Positions 1-6,132 of a stretch of DNA of 7,095 bases are shown here, piece after piece; positions within the stretch are counted from its first letter, which is position 1; every line of letters starts with the position of its first letter. The stretch covers positions 1 through 7,095 of the forward strand of contig CALJUK010000948.1 of assembly GCA_937975745.1 (NCBI GenBank), written 5' to 3'. Both the position numbers and the translations under genes were made by a program. Below the pieces are notes generated by a model. That model worked only from the letters and a program-made list of their open reading frames with translations. It had not been told where the DNA came from and did no database searches. Origin of the DNA: an uncultured Planctomycetaceae bacterium (lineage in GTDB: Bacteria; Planctomycetota; Planctomycetia; Planctomycetales; Planctomycetaceae).

Positions 1-1
1 C

Positions 2-1513
2 TCAAAGCTGTCTGTCCTGGACTACCGGAACGTGGATTCTGCTGCACCGGTGTTGGCCGAAGCCCGTGTTGTGGGCCATGTGCGGGATGAACCCGCTCTG
101 CGGGGGCGTGATCTGTTCGTTCCCACCAGCGGTGAACGTGTTTTTGCCTATCGTGTGTCAGACGAGCCGGGACGGGCCGTGCTGTCACCCGTCGGTAGCT
201 ACCAGACGGAGACAGACCACCCGGCCGCCATCTACCTGCACACCGGACCGGAGGGACAGCTGTGGGCCAACGGCAGTCGGCTCCGTCGCTTCGAACTGGA
301 TACGGAGGGCTTTCGGCTGCTTCCGCAGGAGGCAGCGATCGGGGCGGCGGCACAGCCGTTGCAGTCCTGGGGTAATTTTCTGTATGTCGGCCGGTATCCC
401 GGCTGGTCTCAGGCCGTTGTCATTTCGCAGGTCGAGCGGGAGGAGATGATCAGTCGTTGGCGAACTGTGGTGGGAGCCGCTGTCATCGCCTGGCTGGATC
501 GTTCCGGGGGATTACTGGGGATCACTGAGACCGGCGAAATCTTCGTGCTGGGCGAGCAAGCAATCCGGCAGGGTGGGATGCAGCAAACACCGTTCGAGAT
601 ACTGGAGATTTCAGCTGGCGTGCGGCGTGCGTTGCGGGCGACACCAATTTCGAACGATCAACTTGCTGTAGATCTGGCTGGACCGAAGCCGCGACTGGAC
701 GTTCTGGGAAGCGATGGCCGGGTCCGTGCGACTTATCCATTGGATCAGGAGTTGACTGCTTCCCCGGTAGGTCTGGGTCGCGATCTTGTTGTGGCGTTGC
801 CCGGACGAATCCGCGTTCTGCCGGCAGTCAAACCGACCGAACCGACAAGCGATTTGGTTCTTCCCGTGGTTGAGGGAGAGACTCCGCCGATCGTTCAACT
901 GTTTCCTCTGGACGAGCAGCAGGTCCTGGCCATCGATTCCACGGGTCGGCTCCGCCGGATCCAACGTCGCGATCAGCCAAGCCCCCATCTGGCTGTCGCC
1001 GGTGATACACAGTTGAAACAGCCACCCACGTTTGCCGGGGTGAAGGCGGGGCAGACTGTTGTCCTCGCGGATGCGGCTGGGCTTGTCCAGGCGTTCGACG
1101 TCGTTTCGCTGGAACCAATTGCCGAGCTTTCTCTCGGGAGTCCTCCTGCCAGCGACATCTGGAAGCTCGAAGATCGTTATTTCGTCGAAACGAGTGACGG
1201 TCGGCTGACTGCCTTCGAAGTCACTCCCGAAGCACGCATTGTCTGGAATCTGGCTCTGCAACAGGGAGAATATTTGCTGGGACCGCCGCTTTCCGCAGGG
1301 GAGAATGGCGGCAGTACCCTGATCGCGTCAGTCGACGGCAGTGTCGTTCAAATCAATCAGGATACGGGCAAAGTGCAATCTCGGACACACCTCAGCCAGA
1401 GCCTCCAGCTTCCCTTGCGACGATTCGGCGAGTCGATCCTTGCCACGTTCGTCGATGGGACTGCGACTCTGCTGGATGTCGGTCCTCTCACGGTTGATCA
1501 GGCAGCTGAATAG
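2..1513 (+). CDS. PQQ-like beta-propeller protein, 5' end missing (partial)
   Basis: The reading frame is open to the left edge of the window: ten in-frame codons precede the GTG at 32. No signal peptide or ribosome binding site is seen there, so this is most likely the C-terminal part of a longer protein. Residues below count from GTG 32. The chain is a series of short beta-rich units, each with a hydrophobic strand, a turn (D/S/T-G) and another strand, as in propeller blades: around 27-42, 74-90, 158-173, 221-235, 297-310, 342-356, 380-396 and 428-450. The last, 'VVQINQDTGKVQS', is closest to the PQQ/BamB-type repeat with its D-T-G-K turn. I see no catalytic or PQQ-cofactor residues, so a binding or scaffold role is more likely than a dehydrogenase. 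A BamB-like or WD40-like fold are alternatives. It stops at TAG 1511-1513, 14 bp before the next gene, suggesting co-transcription. The propeller call is fairly firm; the function is unknown. Confidence 0.75.
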   Translation, partial: SKLSVLDYRNVDSAAPVLAEARVVGHVRDEPALRGRDLFVPTSGERVFAYRVSDEPGRAVLSPVGSYQTETDHPAAIYLHTGPEGQLWANGSRLRRFELDTEGFRLLPQEAAIGAAAQPLQSWGNFLYVGRYPGWSQAVVISQVEREEMISRWRTVVGAAVIAWLDRSGGLLGITETGEIFVLGEQAIRQGGMQQTPFEILEISAGVRRALRATPISNDQLAVDLAGPKPRLDVLGSDGRVRATYPLDQELTASPVGLGRDLVVALPGRIRVLPAVKPTEPTSDLVLPVVEGETPPIVQLFPLDEQQVLAIDSTGRLRRIQRRDQPSPHLAVAGDTQLKQPPTFAGVKAGQTVVLADAAGLVQAFDVVSLEPIAELSLGSPPASDIWKLEDRYFVETSDGRLTAFEVTPEARIVWNLALQQGEYLLGPPLSAGENGGSTLIASVDGSVVQINQDTGKVQSRTHLSQSLQLPLRRFGESILATFVDGTATLLDVGPLTVDQAAE

Positions 1514-1527
1514 ACCTTCAGAATCCA

Positions 1528-4359
1528 ATGCAGCAACTTGTGCAACAGAACCGAGACACTCGCACTTCAACGGACCACTCGTTCGTCGTGGTTACGCGTC
1601 GGCAATCGAAACTCGTGGGGAACCGGGCCGGCCGTCCGGGATTTGTCCGCACGATTCTTCTGGCCTGCGTGCTCTCCTGCAGTGTCGCCTTTGGCCAAAC
1701 AACTGCACCAGAGTCGACGCCGGCGACAGAAAAGCCCACGGTCACCTCAAAGGAAGAACCGACCAAACTGTCGGAAGAGGGGGAGTCGCTTCCGCTGCTG
1801 ACCGAAATGCCGTTGCCGTCGATGGCTGACCTGCTGACGAAACCGCCCGTCGACTGGATTGTGCTGGCCGAAGCGCATGTCCTCGTCGTCGAACCGTTTC
1901 AGCCTCGACCGCAACCCCTGGAAACCTTGCAGAAGCGGATTGCCGACATCGATGAACGTCTCGGCCGGCTCAATGAGGAAGTCGTCAACAACCTCGCAGG
2001 CGAACAACTCGCGCAGCTTCGGATCGCCGTCTTGCGCGGTCTGAAGAAGGACGAACTGGCGGCGGCAACCGGCCAACAGGTCCGGGGGCTGACCGTGCAG
2101 AAGATCAAAGACCTTTCCGAGGCCGAACTGGCGGCGATTGAGGTCGAGAAGGCGGGGATCGACCCCAGCCGAATGCTGGACGCACTCCCGTTCCAGGAGA
2201 GGCGACGTTTGGTTTTCGAGCGTGGGCAGGAACTTCGTCAGCAACGAGAGAAGGCCCAGTCGATCCAGATCAATCTCACGGATGTCGAAGAAGTGACGTC
2301 CTATGAGATTCAGACCCGGGACATTGTGGCGGTCATCCAGCACGAAGATCTCATGTTGCGGCGGATTGACCAACTGCTCGAGAGTCAACAGGCGGACGAG
2401 GCGTTCGAAATGTTGCTCGTCCTGACGCGCCGCGAGCCGGACTGGCCCGGTGTCCGCGAGCGAGAGAATCGGCTGCTGTTGGTCAGTGCTCAGCTTCGAC
2501 TGGACGCAGATGATCCAGAAGCCGCTTTCGTGCTCTTGGAAGAAGCTGCCGGACACAGTACACAGCTGAAGGGCCTCTCGAGGCTGTTTGGTGCGGCGGC
2601 TGAGAAGCTGATCGGCGACGCGGCCGCTGACGGCGATTACCGTCGGACTCGGCATTTCCTCTCGCGACTCGCGCGATCACTTCCCGGACATCCGACGGCC
2701 GCACAATGGAGCCAGAGGTTGCTCTCTCTGGCGGATGGACATCGCCAGCAGGCGGATGCCGCTTTCACGCAGGAGGATTATCCAAACGCGGCGACGGAAA
2801 TCGAACAAGCCGCCGCGATCTGGCCCGATCTGCCCGGTCTTCCTCAACGCTTACGCCGTTATTGTGATCGTTTCCAGAGGCTGCGGGTGGGAGTTCTGGG
2901 GTTTCCAACATCAGCTCACAAGGTGTCGAGTCCTCTGATGCAGTGGGCACACGACCGGGTTGCTCGGCTGACGACTGTTCCCCTGTTTGAGGTGTCGCGT
3001 GTCGACAAGGCGGCCCATTATCGGTCCCGTTTTCTCGAATCCTGGGAACCACAGAACTTGGGGCGACGGGTGCTACTGTTTTCAAGATTGGAGCGGGAAC
3101 CCTGGGAAGCGGTTCCGTCGGTTGACGCGTACGCAATCGCCAATGCGTTCCGCAGTCGACTGGATTCGGCAGCACCCAATGGAAACGAACGACTGGCGGC
3201 ATTCATCAAGGCAGTGGTTGTCGACTCGCCGACCCGGGCTGTGATCGAACTGGAAACCGTTCCCAGCCGACTGCAACCATTGATGTCATTGGCGTCGACT
3301 TCGCCGGCAGCGGCAATGGCTTCCCGAGCAAACGGAATCGCCCCGCGCTTCGTCGAGTTTGACCGTGACGCGGAGACGGTGGTCTATCGGCGGGCCGTAC
3401 CACAGACCGGAACGCTGGGACCGTTCTCCATTGCAGAGGTCACCGAGCGGAAGTATCCGACAGAAGAGGACGCGGTGCAGGGGCTGCTGCGGGGGGAAAT
3501 CGATCTGCTTGACAGAGTCGATCCAGCCACCGCGCGGGCTCTGGCGGACTCCCAGGATTTCCATGTGGTCAAGTATGCTTTGCCGACGACACATCTGGTG
3601 CAGTTCCATCCCCAGAGCAAGCTGCTCGAAATGCCAGAGCTCCGTCGTGCATTAGCCTTGGGAATTGACCGCGAGCGAATTCTGGCTGAAGTCGCCTTGG
3701 CCGGTGCGAATCCTGCTGGCGGGCGTCTGACGTCGGGACCGTTTCGCCAGGGAAGTGATGCCGCCAATGCGCTCGTCCCGCTGCCGGAATACCAGCCCAT
3801 TCTGGCTCTCGCCTTGAAGTTGGCCGCCGAACAACAGTCCCAGGGCAAGCTCCCTCCGCTGCGAATGGAGGCGATCATTGCCGGTTGGAAGCGATTGGGA
3901 CTGGACGTGGCGCTCTGGCCGCACGGCTCGACCGCACTGTCCCAGGAGGTTTCTGCCGACGCGGGGGCGGACGCGAACAGTGACGACCGATCGCCTCCCT
4001 GGGACGTCATTTACCGCGATGTCTGTTTGCAGGAACCTGGGGCTGAGATCTGGCCGATGCTGACGCTGGAGTCCGATGCACGCGTGGAATCGCTAGACCA
4101 CTTCCCGGCGTGGTTGCGAAACGAACTTCTTGAATTGGAAGCGAGCAGCAGCTGGCAGGACGAGCAACGAAGCCTGCACGTCCTGCACCGCGATCTGACG
4201 GCCGAAGCGTTCGTGATTCCATTGTGGGAACTCGAGCGCCATCTCGTGGCTCGGCGTGAGGTCAAAGGAATACCGACGCCCCCCTTATCGACATACGAAG
4301 GTATCGAACGCTGGACGTTGCAGCCGTGGTATCCCGTTGAGGTGCTGACGCAGCGATGA
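1528..4359 (+). CDS. Exported TPR-like / family 5 solute-binding fusion protein
   Basis: Residues 39-56 (R-rich, then 'TILLACVLSCSVAFG') look like a Sec signal peptide, followed by a Pro/Thr/Glu-rich linker (57-95). Residues 130-250 are charged and helical, probably coiled coil. Residues 275-445 look like about four TPR-type helical pairs, with a DxDDPEAAFVLLEEA unit near 326-340. From 452 to the end it follows the order of a family 5 (SBP_bac_5, peptide/nickel) binding protein: LRVGV at 452-456; LESWE at 503-507, as in the usual 'AESWE'; 'GEIDLLDRV' at 656-664; 'ALALGIDRERIL' at 708-719; 'RLGLDVALW' at 789-797; and 'FVIPLWELERHLVARREVKG' at 895-914. The usual 'GVKFHDG' segment is degenerate and the C-lobe appears shortened. 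A hydrophilic Ala/Asp/Ser insert lies at 806-824. ATG 1528 lacks a clear Shine-Dalgarno. GTG 1615 would give a more typical short signal peptide, and GTG 1588 is also possible. The gene overlaps the next by ATGA. The ligand cannot be read from sequence, and no partner permease is present. The domain call is good; transport is uncertain. Confidence 0.85.
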   Translation: MQQLVQQNRDTRTSTDHSFVVVTRRQSKLVGNRAGRPGFVRTILLACVLSCSVAFGQTTAPESTPATEKPTVTSKEEPTKLSEEGESLPLLTEMPLPSMADLLTKPPVDWIVLAEAHVLVVEPFQPRPQPLETLQKRIADIDERLGRLNEEVVNNLAGEQLAQLRIAVLRGLKKDELAAATGQQVRGLTVQKIKDLSEAELAAIEVEKAGIDPSRMLDALPFQERRRLVFERGQELRQQREKAQSIQINLTDVEEVTSYEIQTRDIVAVIQHEDLMLRRIDQLLESQQADEAFEMLLVLTRREPDWPGVRERENRLLLVSAQLRLDADDPEAAFVLLEEAAGHSTQLKGLSRLFGAAAEKLIGDAAADGDYRRTRHFLSRLARSLPGHPTAAQWSQRLLSLADGHRQQADAAFTQEDYPNAATEIEQAAAIWPDLPGLPQRLRRYCDRFQRLRVGVLGFPTSAHKVSSPLMQWAHDRVARLTTVPLFEVSRVDKAAHYRSRFLESWEPQNLGRRVLLFSRLEREPWEAVPSVDAYAIANAFRSRLDSAAPNGNERLAAFIKAVVVDSPTRAVIELETVPSRLQPLMSLASTSPAAAMASRANGIAPRFVEFDRDAETVVYRRAVPQTGTLGPFSIAEVTERKYPTEEDAVQGLLRGEIDLLDRVDPATARALADSQDFHVVKYALPTTHLVQFHPQSKLLEMPELRRALALGIDRERILAEVALAGANPAGGRLTSGPFRQGSDAANALVPLPEYQPILALALKLAAEQQSQGKLPPLRMEAIIAGWKRLGLDVALWPHGSTALSQEVSADAGADANSDDRSPPWDVIYRDVCLQEPGAEIWPMLTLESDARVESLDHFPAWLRNELLELEASSSWQDEQRSLHVLHRDLTAEAFVIPLWELERHLVARREVKGIPTPPLSTYEGIERWTLQPWYPVEVLTQR

Positions 4360-5954
4360 CGCAGACACGATCCAAGACCGATGACCTCCAGCCCGCTGCC
4401 GGGAACGGCCTGAGGATGGCGCCGCACGGGTTGTTACTGATGGCGGCCGTACTGTGGTGTGCTGATGACCGGCTTGCGTGCGCGGCGAGGATCGAGACTG
4501 CGATTCCAGCTGGTGTCGAGCCGATTTCTGCCGATGCTCTGCAAGCCGTCGCTGCGGATGACCTGGAGCTCATGCCATACCGTGTTCGCCTCGAGATTGC
4601 TTTCGATCGATCTCCCTATTGGACACCGCCCTTCCGCCGCGAATTTGTTCGTCGGGTTGAAGGCGGTCTCCACCGCACATTTGGCAGAATGTGGGACGCG
4701 ACTGTAGTCGAAAACGTCACACTCCCGCCAATCGGTCGTGCCGCGTTGGATTCCATCAGCGACGATCAACTTCAGCGCATCGCCGCTGAGGCTTACTGTG
4801 ATAAGCTGTATCTGGTGACATTGCAGTCGATCGCTGGTCAGTCTGTCGATTTAGCGGGTCTGGAATGGGACGCGGCCGTGCGTCGACGATCGTCTGTGAT
4901 CAAGCTGCAGATCAATGACCGACGAGAGATTCCGTCTACCATCCCTGATTTGACAAATCGGTTGTTCGGACCGGTCGTTCGAATCGAGGAGATTGAGGGA
5001 GAGATGGTCACCATCCGTCGGGTCGCGGGGGAGTTGCGTCCGCCCGATCCGAGCGTGGCGGTCCTGCAGCCCGGAGAAGTGCTGCAGCCCATTTATCGAG
5101 GCCATACCAGGGAGGGGGATGTGACTCGGGTTCAGAAACTTCCTTGGACACTGCTGCAGGTGGAAGACCTTGGGCGTGTCTGGGGGCAAGCCCGGACGTA
5201 TTCGGGCTTGCGGATGGCTTTGGGAGGTCCCACTCGCCGTGTGTCCCGATTGGGAATTCGGATCCAGGCGACGTCGCCGCAGACTCGAGTGAAGGTTGTC
5301 ACACAGGGCGAGTCGGCTCGGCCGCTGCCGGGGCTGTCCGTCCGCGCAATGGTTGCTTCCAGTGAGGAATCCAATGAGAGTTCCACCGCAGGTATTCCGG
5401 TCATTCATGAATCGCTAACCGATCGCTGGGGGGCCGTCACGCTCGCGGCAGGCGATCATCCGTTGCAATGGATCAGCGTCCTGAGTGGAGCGCAGCGACT
5501 GGCTGTCGTTCCTGTCCTGCTGGGGGAGTCGCCGGAGATCACGCTGCCGGTACAGGACGATACCGCGCGTTTAACAGTTGAGGCGGAGTTGGCCCGTTTG
5601 CGGAGCCGATTGATCGATACTGTGGCGGCACGGTCGCTGTTGCTGATGCAAATTCGCAAACAGGGGCTGGCTGGCGAGTGGGACAAGGTTGACGCACTGT
5701 GGCCGCAGATGGACGAGATCGAAACGGCGGAAGTACTGCGTGGGGAAGTTACCGCCACACGTGTCGCTGCATTCAGCCGCGAGCCGATCCGCAGCAGTCC
5801 ACTGCTGAAAACGCGGATTCGACGGATGTGTGACGAACTCGCGGACCTCGTCAAACAGTATCTGGACCCGACAGCGGTCGAGAATCTGAGGACGGAACTC
5901 TCCGAACTGCGCGCTGTTGACGAGTCCGAGATGAAGCGGGCGTCTGGTTCGTAG
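4356..5954 (+). CDS. Exported protein of unknown function, possible Ig-like domain
   Basis: I do not recognise this 532-residue protein. The ATG at 4356 overlaps the TGA of the previous gene (ATGA), pointing to translational coupling; a weak TGAGG lies about 13 nt upstream. An ATG at 4416 (Met21) would put the hydrophobic run 'GLLLMAAVLWC' near the N-terminus like a Sec signal, with possible cleavage after 'LACA' (residues 40-43). Either start is possible, and export is likely. Residues 74-230 form a mixed alpha/beta region with 'LYLVTLQ' (151-157), a Trp-Asp (171-172) and 'LFGPVVRIEEIEG' (203-215). A short repeat, VLQPGE/VLQPIY, sits at 236-247. Residues 298-400 are beta-rich, with a 'PLPGLSV' start, 'LTDRWGAVTL' and 'LPVQDD', resembling an Ig-like or carboxypeptidase-regulatory-like sandwich. 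Residues 403-525 are charged and helical, probably coiled coil. No catalytic motif is visible. Gene order suggests it works with the two proteins upstream in the envelope. The coding call is firm; the domain call is tentative. Confidence 0.8.
   Translation: MTQTRSKTDDLQPAAGNGLRMAPHGLLLMAAVLWCADDRLACAARIETAIPAGVEPISADALQAVAADDLELMPYRVRLEIAFDRSPYWTPPFRREFVRRVEGGLHRTFGRMWDATVVENVTLPPIGRAALDSISDDQLQRIAAEAYCDKLYLVTLQSIAGQSVDLAGLEWDAAVRRRSSVIKLQINDRREIPSTIPDLTNRLFGPVVRIEEIEGEMVTIRRVAGELRPPDPSVAVLQPGEVLQPIYRGHTREGDVTRVQKLPWTLLQVEDLGRVWGQARTYSGLRMALGGPTRRVSRLGIRIQATSPQTRVKVVTQGESARPLPGLSVRAMVASSEESNESSTAGIPVIHESLTDRWGAVTLAAGDHPLQWISVLSGAQRLAVVPVLLGESPEITLPVQDDTARLTVEAELARLRSRLIDTVAARSLLLMQIRKQGLAGEWDKVDALWPQMDEIETAEVLRGEVTATRVAAFSREPIRSSPLLKTRIRRMCDELADLVKQYLDPTAVENLRTELSELRAVDESEMKRASGS
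5186..5211. repeat. Strong inverted repeat inside the third gene
   Basis: GCAAGCCCG (5186-5194) and CGGGCTTGC (5203-5211) are perfect reverse complements. The RNA stem can extend by A-U and G-U pairs (5195-5196 with 5201-5202) to eleven pairs with a CGTA tetraloop. It lies within codons for residues 277-286 of the third protein. It may modulate transcription or mRNA decay within the operon, or be a by-product of coding; a 9-bp stem of this kind can arise by chance in 7 kb. Confidence 0.4.
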
Positions 5955-5963
5955 TCCTCGGTT

Positions 5964-5980
5964 GGCGGGGCACCTCCGCC
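5964..5980 (+). terminator. GC-rich hairpin after the three-gene operon, possible terminator
   Basis: Bases 5964-5970 (GGCGGGG) can pair with 5974-5980 (CTCCGCC) through seven pairs, one of them G-U, around a CAC loop. The hairpin starts ten bases after the stop codon of the preceding gene. There is no U-run after it, so it is not a classical intrinsic terminator. It may act in a U-tract-independent way, stabilise the mRNA 3' end, or be chance. Its position, just before a likely new promoter, supports a transcript end. Confidence 0.4.
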
Positions 5981-6016
5981 TCGTGTGCGGCCTGTCTACT
6001 GGATGGAGGCGTCCAC

Positions 6017-6046
6017 TTGATTCCCGCCGATTACAGGCCTTAGGAT
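6017..6046 (+). promoter_or_regulatory. Possible sigma70-type promoter for the YeiH-family gene
   Basis: TTGATT (6017-6022) matches 4 of 6 bases of TTGACA. TAGGAT (6041-6046) matches 4 of 6 bases of TATAAT, with an 18-bp spacer. A transcript would start near 6053, leaving a leader of about 80 nt. The match is modest and planctomycete promoters are poorly defined, so this is a candidate only. Confidence 0.25.
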
Positions 6047-6053
6047 AAGGCCT
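6035..6053. promoter_or_regulatory. Perfect 19-bp palindrome, possible operator or hairpin
   Basis: AGGCCTTA (6035-6042), three bases GGA, then TAAGGCCT (6046-6053) form a perfect 8-bp inverted repeat. It covers the candidate -10 element, so binding of a dimeric repressor here could block transcription of the downstream transporter gene. As RNA it would form an 8-bp hairpin with a triloop but no U-run, making it a poor terminator. The symmetry is seen directly; the operator role is inferred. Confidence 0.45.
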
Positions 6054-6055
6054 CT

Positions 6056-6093
6056 CGTGACGACCGAAGTCACAGAATTGTGTCACGCTTCGG
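6056..6093 (+). other. Alternative short stems in the presumed leader
   Basis: CGTGAC (6056-6061) is the reverse complement of GTCACG (6082-6087). CCGAAG (6064-6069) is the reverse complement of CTTCGG (6088-6093), and CACA (6071-6074) can pair with TGTG (6079-6082). The first two pairings cross each other, so both cannot form in a simple fold. GTCAC also occurs twice directly (6069-6073 and 6082-6086). This could be a small switching leader or a protein-binding site, but the stems are short and no known riboswitch class is recognised. Confidence 0.25.
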
Positions 6094-6121
6094 CAGCGCC
6101 TGGTTTGACGCTTCAGCAGAT

Positions 6122-6126
6122 GGAGA
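6122..6126 (+). promoter_or_regulatory. Ribosome binding site of the YeiH-family gene
   Basis: GGAGA lies six bases before the ATG at 6133. It is the clearest Shine-Dalgarno sequence in the window and fixes this start codon; the genes of the upstream operon lack an equally good site. Confidence 0.6.
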
Positions 6127-6132
6127 AGCGGG

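Larger units (their letters stand above)
5955..6132. other. Intergenic regulatory region between the operon and the YeiH-family gene
   Basis: This 178-bp stretch is the only long non-coding interval in the window. No convincing small ORF or tRNA-like fold is seen. It contains a GC-rich hairpin near the upstream stop, a possible sigma70-type promoter, a perfect palindrome, alternative short stems in the presumed leader, and a ribosome binding site. Each is listed separately. Confidence 0.6.

Noticed and set aside
611..1261. Antisense open frame (216 codons)
   Set aside because: Opposite the beta-propeller gene, whose repeated blade pattern supports the + strand.
2..1513. PQQ-dependent dehydrogenase
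   Set aside because: The repeats are propeller-like, but no cofactor or calcium-binding residues or the vicinal Cys pair of quinoprotein dehydrogenases are visible.
1648..1698. Possible lipoprotein signal (LLAC or VLSC) in the solute-binding fusion
   Set aside because: An Arg lies too close before LLAC, the hydrophobic run before either Cys is short, and a Cys precedes VLSC at a disfavoured position; a normal Sec cleavage after AFG fits better.
1747..2655. Long antisense open frame (302 codons)
   Set aside because: It lies wholly opposite the solute-binding fusion gene, whose + frame has a clear signal peptide and family motifs. The antisense product has no recognisable domain; long antisense frames are common in GC-rich genes.
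3384..4010. Antisense open frame (208 codons) with Ser/Arg-rich product
   Set aside because: Opposite the best-conserved part of the solute-binding domain, with a composition typical of antisense translation.
5064..5090. Direct repeat CTGCAGCCC (two copies, 18 bp apart)
   Set aside because: In phase with codons and encodes the local VLQP repeat; explained by protein sequence rather than a DNA element.
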